From: Treponema sp.
GTDB lineage: Bacteria > Spirochaetota > Spirochaetia > Treponematales > Treponemataceae
Assembly: GCA_024402595.1 (NCBI GenBank)
Contig: JAKSTL010000015.1
Location: forward strand, 1-41,297
DNA: 41,297 bases
Direction: 5' to 3'
The translations under genes were made by a program, and so were the position numbers. Within the stretch, counting starts at the first letter, position 1, and each line of letters begins with the position of its first letter. Shown one piece after another: positions 1 through 7,330 of the stretch. Below the pieces are notes generated by a model. It saw nothing but the letters and a program-made list of their open reading frames with translations. It did not search any database and had not been told where the DNA came from.

Positions 1-67
1 ATTTAGGAAGAGAATAGCCCTTTGCAGACCATTCAGACGATTTAATTCCTTCTTTTGTAAGTTTCAT
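1..67 (-). CDS. uxuB: Fructuronate reductase-like, N-terminal 22 codons only (runs off the left edge)
   Basis: Only the first 22 codons are inside the window, read leftwards from the ATG at 67. They give MKLTKEGIKSSEWSAKGYSL and then PK. From memory this opening (K-L-x-x-E-G-x-K, then W, then L-P) is typical of the mannitol dehydrogenase family that includes D-mannonate oxidoreductase (UxuB), which interconverts D-fructuronate and D-mannonate with NAD(H). A good ribosome binding site, GGAG at 77-74 on the minus strand, sits six bases before the ATG. Position supports the call: it lies downstream of uxuA on the same strand, and the two enzymes are consecutive in hexuronate breakdown. The identification rests on a very short stretch plus context, so it is probable rather than certain. 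Confidence 0.55.
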   Translation of the reverse strand, partial: MKLTKEGIKSSEWSAKGYSLPK

Positions 68-81
68 TGTATACTCCGTAT

Positions 82-113
82 AATTCGGAATTCGGAATGC
101 GGAATTCGGAATT
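82..113. repeat. Left inverted-repeat arm built from 7-bp units
   Basis: Four 7-bp units (AATTCGG, AATTCGG, AATGCGG, AATTCGG) are followed by AATT. It pairs with the arm at 499-530; within it, 89-106 is a perfect 18-bp match to the reverse complement of 513-530. Confidence 0.85.
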
Positions 114-117
114 ATTT

Positions 118-468
118 TTAAATTTTTTGCGTTTTAGTAATACTTACAAGAATTCTGATTAATTCTTCGCAATCAGAATAGATTTGCTTGTATTCTTTTT
201 CTGGAAGATAGTCGCTTTCATAAAGTAACTCCAACCAATACTGTGTTTCTTCAGCCTCTTTTAGAGAAATATTCAATTTTGCATAAAAGTCAGGTTTTGT
301 CTGTCCTCTCACACCTTCTCGAATATTAGCACCAATACTTGTTCCACTTCTTAAAACTTGTTTTGAAAGCACAAATTCTTTTTTTTCATCACAAAGATTT
401 TTATACATTTTGATAATTCGCAGAGCAAAAGCCTTACTTTTATCAACAATTACATTATCTTTTTCCAA
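118..468 (-). CDS. Four-helix bundle protein, S23/IVP family
   Basis: This small (116 aa) protein belongs to the four-helix-bundle family first seen in 23S rRNA intervening sequences, also related to the Avd accessory protein of diversity-generating retroelements. The signature is S-G-T-S-I-G-A-N-I-R-E-G at about residues 41-52, followed by the conserved F-Y-x-K-L-x-I-S-L-K-E-A-E-E-T-x-Y-W stretch. The biochemical role of free-standing members is not established; a nucleic-acid-binding role is often suggested. There is no ATG: TTG codons lie at 471 and 468, and AAGGAG at 480-475 has the better spacing (six bases) to the TTG at 468, so I chose that. No reverse transcriptase or variable-repeat target is visible, so a retroelement role is not supported here. 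The gene shares its strand with the uxu genes around it and is probably read through with them. Confidence 0.85.
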   Translation of the reverse strand: MEKDNVIVDKSKAFALRIIKMYKNLCDEKKEFVLSKQVLRSGTSIGANIREGVRGQTKPDFYAKLNISLKEAEETQYWLELLYESDYLPEKEYKQIYSDCEELIRILVSITKTQKI

Positions 469-498
469 CAAACACTCCTTAGTAAAAAAATGCGAAGC

Positions 499-530
499 AA
501 TTCCGAATTCTTAATTCCGCATTCCGAATT
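499..530. repeat. Right inverted-repeat arm built from 7-bp units
   Basis: The arm reads AATTCCG, AATTCTT, AATTCCG, CATTCCG, AATT: the reverse complement of the left arm with four differences, and the same 32-bp length and 7-bp period. Confidence 0.85.
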
Positions 531-580
531 GTGAAAAATCTTCCCGTAAAACACCATTTCTCTGATGCCAAAGATTTTCC

Positions 581-1687
581 CTAGCGATACAACTTCACGC
601 CAGATCTATCAAAAGATTTTTCACAAGCTTCCCAAAGTCCCTGTAAGTAACATGCACCTAAAGCGCGGTCGTACAAACCGTAACCTGGCATGGCTTTTTC
701 GCCCCAAATCATACGGCCGTGGTCTGGACGAATAACTCCATCAAATCCAGTTTCGTACAAAGTTTTAATAATTTTGAACATATCAAATGTACCAGCAGAA
801 GAAAGATGAGCCGATTCCTGGAAATCCAAAACAGGATCATCAATTGCAGTATTAAACTTAAGGTTACGCACATGTGCAAAGTGGATTCTTCCCTGTGCCG
901 CCTTAATAAACTCACACAAATCATTTTTGCGGTTTGTACCATAAGAACCAGTACAGAAAGTCAAACCATTGTGTGGATTATCAACAGCCTTAAGCATGCG
1001 AACAACGCCATCCTGACTAGTAATAATGCGTGGAAGCCCAAACACAGGCCAAGCAGGATCATCCGGATGAATTGCCATATCAATATTGTATTTATCACAA
1101 ACTGGCATGATTGCTTTAAGGAAGTAAACAAGATTGTTAAAAAGTTTTTCTTCATCCACATCCTTGTACATTTCAAACAACTCTTTTACGCGAGCCATTC
1201 TCTCAGGTTCCCATCCAGGAAGTACAAAACCATTGGAGTTCTTTTCCATACGAGCAAACATTTCATCAGGCTTTACACCATCAATGGCTTTAGAATTATA
1301 TGCAAGAACCGTTGAACCATCTGGACAAGGACGGGCAAGTTCAGAACGTGTCCAGTCAAAAACAGGCATGAAGTTGTAACAAACCATATGAATATCTTCC
1401 TGTCCAAGTCGTTCCAATGTTTTTATGTAATTTTCAATATATTTATCCCGGTCACCACCACCAATTTTAATATCATCGTGAATATTTACGCTTTCAATAC
1501 CGGCAATTTTCAAGCCTGCATCCGAAACCTCTTTTTTAATTTTCTGAATGGCTCCCAATTCCCAAGCATCACCTGGAACAGAATCATACAAAGTAGTAAT
1601 AACGCCCTGTACTCCTGGCACCTGACGAATCTGCTGCAAAGTTACGGAATCAAAACCAGTTCCGTACCATCGTAAAGTCATTTCCAT
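581..1687 (-). CDS. uxuA: D-mannonate dehydratase
   Basis: UxuA dehydrates D-mannonate to 2-keto-3-deoxy-D-gluconate in the cytoplasm, a step of glucuronate breakdown. The 368-residue product has family hallmarks: the N-terminal M-T-L-R-W-Y-G-T-G, H-P-D-D-P-A-W-P-V-F-G-L-P-R-I in the middle, the G-S-Y-G-T-N loop, H-V-R-N, and the C-terminal P-D-H-G-R-M-I-W-G-E. The family uses a divalent metal bound by Cys and His residues in a TIM barrel. The frame is open 15 codons further upstream, but GGAGG at 1700-1696 (minus strand) sits eight bases before the ATG at 1687, giving a start MEMTLRWYG that matches the family. A promoter and operator lie about 185-230 bases upstream. Downstream are the S23-type cassette and a uxuB-like gene. 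Confidence 0.95.
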   Translation of the reverse strand: MEMTLRWYGTGFDSVTLQQIRQVPGVQGVITTLYDSVPGDAWELGAIQKIKKEVSDAGLKIAGIESVNIHDDIKIGGGDRDKYIENYIKTLERLGQEDIHMVCYNFMPVFDWTRSELARPCPDGSTVLAYNSKAIDGVKPDEMFARMEKNSNGFVLPGWEPERMARVKELFEMYKDVDEEKLFNNLVYFLKAIMPVCDKYNIDMAIHPDDPAWPVFGLPRIITSQDGVVRMLKAVDNPHNGLTFCTGSYGTNRKNDLCEFIKAAQGRIHFAHVRNLKFNTAIDDPVLDFQESAHLSSAGTFDMFKIIKTLYETGFDGVIRPDHGRMIWGEKAMPGYGLYDRALGACYLQGLWEACEKSFDRSGVKLYR

Positions 1688-1869
1688 AAAAAAGTCCTCC
1701 AATGGAGAAAAAATAAAATCAAAAAACTCCAAAATAAATTAAAGTTTTCAAATATCCAAAACACTAATTTTTGCAGTGATTCTGCTTCAGAATTATCAGA
1801 CAAAGACCATTTCTACAAGCCCAATGCCCTAATTCCCCAACTTGGCCGCATTTTCAGATATTTATAAAT

Positions 1870-1898
1870 ATTATAACACGACCTATTAAACTAATCAA
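1870..1898 (-). promoter_or_regulatory. Sigma-70 type promoter of uxuA
   Basis: On the minus strand, TTGATT (1898-1893) and TATAAT (1875-1870) are separated by exactly 17 bases. Transcription would begin near 1863 and run into uxuA. Confidence 0.7.
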
Positions 1899-1919
1899 CT
1901 AGAATACTTGTATACTAGT
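1898..1919. promoter_or_regulatory. Palindromic operator, FadR/UxuR-type GntR pattern
   Basis: A 22-bp inverted repeat with half-sites ACTAG-N-ATAC and GTAT-N-CTAGT touches the upstream edge of the uxuA -35 box. Its core TTGTATACTA (1908-1917) fits the T-N-G-T...A-C-N-A pattern of GntR-family FadR-type regulators and the GTATAC centre of UxuR sites. The regulator itself is not in the window, so identity is inferred. Confidence 0.5.
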
Positions 1920-2018
1920 GTGTAAGTAAATAAAAAAATCTCTTTCAAATACCTTTACCTGTGATAAAATTAGTTCCCAAACCTGTCAAAGGGTTAAAGA
2001 CCACGCAACTTACACTTT

Positions 2019-3644
2019 TTAGATAGCTCCTTCGTGAAGAGAATCCAGCCTTAAAAGCCGTGCTTTGTCCGGAGTAACACAAAGATTTTTTTCCTGAGTA
2101 GGAATTACAAGCCCTTTAGGCCCATTTTTTGCCCGTCGCAAATATTTTACATGAGTATAATAAAGATCGACCTTAGTATTATTTCGAGCCTTAGAATAAT
2201 AAACCGCCAGATTTGCCGCATCCAATAAAATGTCCAGCGGAACAGTTTTCCCTTTTTGAGCCTTTACAAAAACATAGCCCCCCGGAAAATCCCGCACATG
2301 AAGCCACAAATCTTCGCCTCGTACAAAATGTCTCAGCAATTCATCGTTTTCGTTAGCATCCCTTCCCACAAGAATATACCAGCCGTTTACCGTATAATCC
2401 AAACCAGGATGCGTTTTTTTCTGCTGCTGCTTCGGCGTAGAATCATGGCGCAACAATTGCTCAATTTTAATCGGATTCGGCTCATTTTTTATTCGCTCAT
2501 ATTCCTGTTCCAGTTTTTCCAGCTGAACCTTGGCAATTTCAATATCGTGAATCAATTCTTCCGAACCGCTCACCGCCTTTTTGTAATTTTTATAATAATC
2601 CGCCGCATTTTCCTGAGGAGATTTTTTAGGATTTATCATCAACCGAACAGTTTTGCCCGTATCATAATCTTCGCATTCAATAAAATTAGAACTTCCGTCA
2701 ATCAAATAACCGTAAGTTAAAACCAAATCACCCTGATGTTTTAATTTTTCAGCGTCTTTAAAACTTTCCAGCTTACTTTCCAGATTTTTTAAGGCACTTT
2801 CCCGCTTAGAATGATTGATATTGTACCATTTTTCGGCCTTTTCCAGTAAAGCTTGTCGCGAAAGGGTAGAAGCGTGCTCACTATACCACCAGTCAATATA
2901 GGCATTAAAAGAAGAAAAGGAGGGTGAAGACTCCCCCTCGCTGCAAAGTCCTAGCTTCGCGTCGTCCTTTTCCGCTACCCCCTCTGCAGGGACACCCCGC
3001 AACGCCCCGTTATTCCAATCTCTAACAGGAAATCTTTCATCCGCATTTTCAAACTTAGTTTCATCAATTACAGGAATTGCAAAAGTTTCGTCCTTCATTT
3101 CTTTTTTATTAGGACGGCGGAACATAGTTTCCAAAATTACATTGTTTTCATCACAAAGAAAAACGTTTGCGGCATTGTTCCAAAGACGAATATACAGCAG
3201 ATAGTTTTCAATAATTTCTTCATCATCTGCAACAGCAGTGGTGGAATAAGCAGTTTTAGAAGTATTAAGTGCAGTCGATGCCAATCTAATATGATTAGTT
3301 TTTTCATCCGCTTTTTTTTCAGAAACAACAATTCTGCTTAGTTCCATTTTAATAATTCGTTCTAGTCCCAACTGCTGGCAGGAATTAATTCTGCAACCTT
3401 TAATTCGGGAACGCAAAAACTCCATAAATCTTAACGGCTTTTCGTTTTTAGTAACTTTTTTACGAATCTCATTTAGTCTGCATTCATTTTGAGCACAGCA
3501 AACAAAAACCGTTTTTGCCTGACCCTCTTTATAGGTATAAAATGCAAGAGAATCGTATCCAGGTTGTACAATATCCTGAATAAAAGCACCTTCCAGATTG
3601 AGTTCGTTTAAAATTAAATTAATTTCGTTGCAGTTTAATGACAC
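2019..3644 (-). CDS. rqcH: RqcH / NFACT-family ribosome quality control factor with an in-frame repeat insert
   Basis: RqcH binds stalled 50S subunits and, with tRNA-Ala, adds C-terminal alanine tails to incomplete chains to mark them for degradation. The 541 residues show NFACT-N at about 1-200, a charged coiled-coil region at about 270-400, and NFACT-R (DUF814) at about 420-530, with W-Y-I-L-V-G-R-D-A-N-E-N-D and L-W-L-H-V-R-D-F-P-G-G. The start is GTG at 3644, three bases after the livF stop; the N-terminus MSLNCNEINLILNEL aligns with the family, so translation is probably coupled to livF. Residues 213-242 are encoded by a GC-rich 30-codon insert related to the repeat at 26457-26650. Residues 95-96 are E-R where I recall D-R in Bacillus RqcH (a pair important for tRNA contact). 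C-terminal length is normal for bacterial members. Confidence 0.9.
   Translation of the reverse strand: MSLNCNEINLILNELNLEGAFIQDIVQPGYDSLAFYTYKEGQAKTVFVCCAQNECRLNEIRKKVTKNEKPLRFMEFLRSRIKGCRINSCQQLGLERIIKMELSRIVVSEKKADEKTNHIRLASTALNTSKTAYSTTAVADDEEIIENYLLYIRLWNNAANVFLCDENNVILETMFRRPNKKEMKDETFAIPVIDETKFENADERFPVRDWNNGALRGVPAEGVAEKDDAKLGLCSEGESSPSFSSFNAYIDWWYSEHASTLSRQALLEKAEKWYNINHSKRESALKNLESKLESFKDAEKLKHQGDLVLTYGYLIDGSSNFIECEDYDTGKTVRLMINPKKSPQENAADYYKNYKKAVSGSEELIHDIEIAKVQLEKLEQEYERIKNEPNPIKIEQLLRHDSTPKQQQKKTHPGLDYTVNGWYILVGRDANENDELLRHFVRGEDLWLHVRDFPGGYVFVKAQKGKTVPLDILLDAANLAVYYSKARNNTKVDLYYTHVKYLRRAKNGPKGLVIPTQEKNLCVTPDKARLLRLDSLHEGAI
2919..3008 (-). repeat. GC-rich palindromic repeat inserted in frame in rqcH (copy A)
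   Basis: This is exactly 90 bases (30 codons) of markedly GC-rich sequence inside an AT-rich gene. On the minus strand it begins GGGGCGTTGCGGGGT (3008-2994), contains GGGGTAGCGGAAAAGGACG, then GGACTTTG-N-AGCGAGGGG, and ends with a GAGGG...CCCTC hairpin. All of these segments recur in the same order on the plus strand at 26457-26650. The encoded peptide contains G-V-P-A-E-G-V-A-E-K-D. The element falls in a variable linker of RqcH and leaves the frame intact. Confidence 0.85.
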
Positions 3645-3647
3645 AGT

Positions 3648-4358
3648 TTATTTCTTTTTACCTAAATATGCTTCACGAACAGTTGGATTGTTCATAACTT
3701 CTTCTCCAGAACCAGTAAGAACAATTTCGCCTGTTTCAATTACATAAGCAATGTCCGCAGTTTTAAGGGCCATGTTAGCATTCTGTTCAATCAAAAGAAT
3801 AGTAACGCCTTTTTTATTAATTTCCTTAATAATTTCAAAAATCTGCTGAACAATTAAAGGAGCCAAACCTAATGAAGGTTCATCCAGCATTAAAACTTTT
3901 GGACGACTCATTAAAGCTCTACCAACGGCCAGCATTTGTTGTTCTCCACCAGAAAGAGTTCCCGCAAACTGCCAGTTTCGTTCTTTTAATCTTGGAAACA
4001 AAGAATAAACCCATTCCATATCAGTTTGGATTGTTTCTTTTTCGTTTCTAAGATAAGCACCAATTCTAAGGTTTTCCTGTACGGTTAAATCGGTAAAAAC
4101 TCTACGGCCTTCTGGACTTAAAGCAATTCCTTCTGCACATATTTTATTGATTGGAAGCCCAATAAGTTCTTTGTTGTCCATTTTTATAGAACCAGACTGA
4201 GGTTTTACCAATCCACTGATGGATCTAAGCAATGTAGATTTTCCCGCACCGTTTGCACCAATAAGGGTAACAATTTTTCCATCAGGAACATCTAAACTAA
4301 TATTTCGAAGTGCCTTAATACCACCATAAGAAACACATAAATCTTTTATCTGTAACAT
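3648..4358 (-). CDS. livF: Branched-chain amino acid ABC transporter ATPase LivF
   Basis: One of two cytoplasmic ATPases that power uptake of leucine, isoleucine, valine or related substrates. The 236-residue length is normal. Visible motifs are Walker A G-A-N-G-A-G-K-S-T (about 34-42), the ABC signature L-S-G-G-E-Q-Q, Walker B V-L-M-L-D-E-P-S-L-G-L-A-P and the switch histidine region replaced by the LivF-typical L-L-I-E-Q-N. The start at 4358 follows an AGGTG-type ribosome binding site. It lies 18 bases after livG and three bases before rqcH, so it is the last transporter gene of the operon. Substrate range cannot be read from the sequence; family members also move amides, urea and other compounds. 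Confidence 0.93.
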   Translation of the reverse strand: MLQIKDLCVSYGGIKALRNISLDVPDGKIVTLIGANGAGKSTLLRSISGLVKPQSGSIKMDNKELIGLPINKICAEGIALSPEGRRVFTDLTVQENLRIGAYLRNEKETIQTDMEWVYSLFPRLKERNWQFAGTLSGGEQQMLAVGRALMSRPKVLMLDEPSLGLAPLIVQQIFEIIKEINKKGVTILLIEQNANMALKTADIAYVIETGEIVLTGSGEEVMNNPTVREAYLGKKK

Positions 4359-4376
4359 AACAACACCTCTTTTATC

Positions 4377-5219
4377 CTAATCCACATCAGTTTCGCCCAA
4401 ATAAGCCGCAATAACTTCTTTATTATTCTGAATCTCTTCTGGAGTTCCTGTGGCAATTAAAGCACCAAAGTTCAAAACATAAATACGGTCAGAAATGTCC
4501 ATAACCAAATCCATATGATGTTCAATCATAAAAACAGTAAGATGGAACTCATCTCTAATGCGACGAATAAATTGTGTAAGTTCGTCTGTTTCCTGTGGGT
4601 TCATACCAGCTGCAGGTTCATCCAAAAGCAAAAGCGAAGGATTTGTAGCAAGAGCACGGGCAATTTCCAGACGGCGCTGAATACCATAAGGTAAAGATGT
4701 ACAAAGTTCGTCCTTTACATCATAAAGGTCAAGAATCTTCAATAATTCTGCAACTTCTTCTCTCTGTTTTTTTTCTTCCTTCCAGTTAAGTCTAAAGGTT
4801 GCGGAAAAAACATTTGAAGTTCGTCTTAAATGCTTTGCAATCAAAACATTGTTAAAAACAGTCTGACTTTTCCACAAACGAATGTTCTGGAAAGTTCTTG
4901 CAATTCCAAGCTTAGTAATTTTATCAGGAGTTGGTTCAATATGTTTTGTAAACTTTCCGTTATTTGTGCCAGCATAAAGCTTTTTCATTTTTCCGCGTGG
5001 AAAGTTTTCTACAATTTCTTTTTCATTAAAGTAAACAGCTCCGTTTGTTGGAGCATAAACGCCGGTTACAACATTAAAGGCAGTAGTTTTTCCAGCACCG
5101 TTTGGTCCAATAAGAGAAACAATTTCTCCTTTATTTACTTCCAGCGAAAGATCATTTACAGCTACAACGCCACCAAACTGCATTGTAACATTTTCCATTT
5201 TTAATACATTTTCTGCCAT
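4377..5219 (-). CDS. livG: Branched-chain amino acid ABC transporter ATPase LivG
   Basis: The second cytoplasmic ATPase of the Liv system, 280 residues. It carries Walker A G-P-N-G-A-G-K-T-T, the LivG-specific I-A-R-T-F-Q-N-I-R-L-W segment, a signature region with R-R-L-E-I-A-R-A-L-A, Walker B L-L-L-L-D-E-P-A-A-G-M-N-P and the C-terminal A-A-Y-L-G-E motif. It is about 25 residues longer than the Escherichia coli protein because of a loop before the Q-loop. The frame opens six codons earlier, but AGGA six to seven bases before the ATG at 5219 favours MAENVLKMENV as the start. It lies between livM and livF in a same-strand cluster. Confidence 0.93.
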   Translation of the reverse strand: MAENVLKMENVTMQFGGVVAVNDLSLEVNKGEIVSLIGPNGAGKTTAFNVVTGVYAPTNGAVYFNEKEIVENFPRGKMKKLYAGTNNGKFTKHIEPTPDKITKLGIARTFQNIRLWKSQTVFNNVLIAKHLRRTSNVFSATFRLNWKEEKKQREEVAELLKILDLYDVKDELCTSLPYGIQRRLEIARALATNPSLLLLDEPAAGMNPQETDELTQFIRRIRDEFHLTVFMIEHHMDLVMDISDRIYVLNFGALIATGTPEEIQNNKEVIAAYLGETDVD

Positions 5220-5263
5220 ATTATTTCCTATCATCAATACATCGACACTTGTGTCATTAACAA

Positions 5264-6373
5264 TTATTGGGCATTGCCTTCCACTGTTTTTTCAGCTTTC
5301 TTTTTTTTGCTGAACCATTTTTTTAGTTTTTTCTGTATTCCACTAATACTAAACTCGTGTTCACCCATAATTCCTTTCTGGTAGAAAAGAACAATACACA
5401 TAATTACAACAGAGAACACAACTTTTCTAAAGCCAGGACGCATTATGTTCAAGCCAGGAATGTTTAAGTTTGAGTTGTCAAGGAATCGAAGCCACCATTC
5501 TGAACAGGCAATAAACAGGAAAGAAGAAATACAGCTTCCTGTTACAGAACCAATACCGCCAATAACTACAATTAAAAGAATCTCATAGGTCATTGCCGAT
5601 TTGAACTGACTGGCCTGAATTGTTGTCTGGAACATTGCAAGAAGAGCTCCCGAAATACCAGCAAAGAAGGAACTTATGGTAAAAGCCAGTCTTTTGTGGT
5701 GAGCCAGGTTAATTCCCATAGCTTCGGCGGCAACTTCATCATCGCGAATTGCTTTGAATGCACGACCATAAGTGGAGTTAATAAGCATAACAATTAAAGC
5801 AATACAAATTGCACTTACTGCAAAATAAAAGGTGGTAGATCTAAAAGTTGGATACTTTCTAAGAAGATTAGAACCGTTAGTAATAACTCCCAGTTTATCC
5901 CACTGGAAAATGGCTCTTAAGATTTCTGCAAAGCCTAAAGTTGCAATTGCCAGATAATCAGACTTTAAGTGAAGTACTGGAAGTCCAATTAAATAAGCAA
6001 ACAAAGCTGCTACCAAACCTGCCAGAATCATGGCAACTACCACTGGCAGTGTAAACTGAATAAGTCCACCATCGTAATACTGGTAAATCTGTGGACGAGC
6101 TTCTACAGGAATTGTAAAAATTGCGTAAGTATAAGCACCAAGCAGCATAAAACCAGCCTGTCCCAAACTAAAAAGTCCAGTAAAACCATTCAACAGATTC
6201 ATAGAAACTGCAACTAAAGCATAAATTGCACTTTTTTTAAGAACTGTAAATAAAATTGAGGTTGGACGGATTGTGTGTTCCAAAACAAAAATCAGCAGGA
6301 AAAGCAAAGCCAGAAGTCCAAAACTGATTATCATATCTCTTGTTTTATGTTTATTTTCTAGTGATTTTTCCAT
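5264..6373 (-). CDS. livM: Branched-chain amino acid ABC transporter permease LivM
   Basis: Inner-membrane permease of the Liv transporter, 369 residues. There are about nine to ten hydrophobic segments; the first is near residues 13-30. Family features include N-G-F-T-G-L-F-S-L-G-Q-A-G-F near residue 62, the L-K-S-D-Y-L-A-I-A-T-L-G-F-A-E-I segment and the cytoplasmic E-A-A loop containing A-F-K-A-I-R-D-D-E-V-A-A-E-A-M-G-I, which contacts the ATPases. The C-terminus ends in a lysine-rich tail (W-F-S-K-K-K-K-A). An AGGAA ribosome binding site precedes the ATG. The gene is followed by livG after 44 bases and preceded by livH. Confidence 0.92.
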   Translation of the reverse strand: MEKSLENKHKTRDMIISFGLLALLFLLIFVLEHTIRPTSILFTVLKKSAIYALVAVSMNLLNGFTGLFSLGQAGFMLLGAYTYAIFTIPVEARPQIYQYYDGGLIQFTLPVVVAMILAGLVAALFAYLIGLPVLHLKSDYLAIATLGFAEILRAIFQWDKLGVITNGSNLLRKYPTFRSTTFYFAVSAICIALIVMLINSTYGRAFKAIRDDEVAAEAMGINLAHHKRLAFTISSFFAGISGALLAMFQTTIQASQFKSAMTYEILLIVVIGGIGSVTGSCISSFLFIACSEWWLRFLDNSNLNIPGLNIMRPGFRKVVFSVVIMCIVLFYQKGIMGEHEFSISGIQKKLKKWFSKKKKAEKTVEGNAQ

Positions 6374-6417
6374 AGTAATTTCCTGAATTATTTTTTCTAT
6401 AATTATTGCAAGAGGTT

Positions 6418-7302
6418 TTAGACTTTATCTGTCTGTTTTTCGCCGAACAAGCCTGTTGGCATAAACATTAAAACCGCAATTAAAAGAACAAATGTAAAGG
6501 CATCGCTAAAGGTTGTCCAACCAAGACCCTTTATAATGTTTTCACAAATACCAATTAAAAAAGCTCCTATAACAGCACCTGGAATGGAACCAATTCCACC
6601 AAAAACTGCTGCAACAAAGGCTTTAAGTCCAGGCATTCCACCAACGGTTGGTGTAACACCAGGGTAGTTGGAGAAGAAAAGAATTGAACCTACTGCTGCA
6701 AGGAAGGAACCTATAATAAATGTCATGGAAATAACTGAGTCAATCTTTATTCCCATAAGTTGAGCTGTCTCAAAGTCTTTTGAAACGGCTCGCATTGCCA
6801 TACCAATTTTTGTGTGGTTGATAAGTAAAACCAAGGCAACAACAAGAAATATAGTTAAGAACGGAGTAATAACTGTAACTCGTTTTGTAATTGCTCCAAA
6901 AATTGTTACAGAATCGCTAATCCAAGGAATTGTTGGATAGGATTTTAATAATCCGCCTGTAATATACAAAGCAAGATTCTGAATAAGATAAGACATACCA
7001 ATGGCAGAAATCATGATGGACATACGGGGTGCGGTGCGCAAAGGTTTGTAGGCAACTCTTTCAATGGCAAAACCTATTGCTACGGTAAGAATGATTGTAA
7101 ATGGAATAGAAAGCCACAATGGCATGATGGTGTAGGAATAAATCATAATAAGACCAGCTGCCATAAAAACATCACCGTGGGCAAAATTGATAAGTCTTAA
7201 GATTCCATAAACCATAGTGTAACCAATTGCAATTAAAGCGTATTGTCCGCCTGTAGAAATGCCAGCGAGAATATATGGTAAGTTTGTTTGTAGAAAGTTC
7301 AT
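6418..7302 (-). CDS. livH: Branched-chain amino acid ABC transporter permease LivH
   Basis: The partner permease of LivM, 294 residues with about eight transmembrane segments. It shows the LivH signature G-G-Q-Y-A-L-I-A-I-G-Y-T-M-V-Y-G-I-L-R-L-I-N-F in pieces near the N-terminus, followed by A-H-G-D, and the coupling-loop segment M-A-M-R-A-V-S-K-D. The open frame extends 40 codons further upstream, but that part translates the GC-rich repeat at 7331-7470 and is not family sequence. The ATG at 7302 gives MNFLQTNLPYILAG, the expected start. The ribosome binding site is weak (GGA about eight bases upstream), which may lower expression relative to livK. Confidence 0.92.
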   Translation of the reverse strand: MNFLQTNLPYILAGISTGGQYALIAIGYTMVYGILRLINFAHGDVFMAAGLIMIYSYTIMPLWLSIPFTIILTVAIGFAIERVAYKPLRTAPRMSIMISAIGMSYLIQNLALYITGGLLKSYPTIPWISDSVTIFGAITKRVTVITPFLTIFLVVALVLLINHTKIGMAMRAVSKDFETAQLMGIKIDSVISMTFIIGSFLAAVGSILFFSNYPGVTPTVGGMPGLKAFVAAVFGGIGSIPGAVIGAFLIGICENIIKGLGWTTFSDAFTFVLLIAVLMFMPTGLFGEKQTDKV

Positions 7303-7330
7303 AAAAAAATCCAAAATGTCTGTTTTTTCA

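Larger units (their letters stand above)
82..530. mobile_element. Putative cassette: four-helix-bundle gene between 32-bp inverted repeats
   Basis: A 449-bp unit consists of the gene at 118-468 bracketed by two 32-bp arms (82-113 and 499-530). The arms are inverted relative to each other and agree at 28 of 32 positions without gaps. It sits between uxuA and the uxuB-like gene, which are normally neighbours, so it looks like an insertion. No target-site duplication is visible. The arms could pair across the whole gene in RNA, much as the arms of 23S rRNA intervening sequences do around S23-type genes. That it is mobile is inference. Confidence 0.45.
1688..2018. other. Intergenic region upstream of uxuA
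   Basis: This 331-base non-coding stretch separates the end of rqcH from the start of uxuA. It holds the uxuA promoter (1870-1898), a palindromic operator (1898-1919) and a leader of roughly 175 bases. I see no convincing terminator for rqcH and no recognisable riboswitch in the leader. Confidence 0.7.

Noticed and set aside
82..113. Short tandem repeats that might suggest a CRISPR array
   Set aside because: The units are only 7 bp, directly adjacent, without spacers, and no cas genes are near.
118..468. Part of a diversity-generating retroelement (Avd-like protein)
   Set aside because: No reverse transcriptase, template repeat or variable repeat is visible nearby; the S23/IVP reading is simpler.
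719..1315. 198-codon open frame opposite uxuA on the plus strand
   Set aside because: It is antisense to a well-supported gene, shows no family features and has no ribosome binding site.
2256..2720. 154-codon open frame opposite rqcH
   Set aside because: It is the antisense of the NFACT-R and coiled-coil coding region; rich in Phe, Ile and Arg as expected for a shadow.
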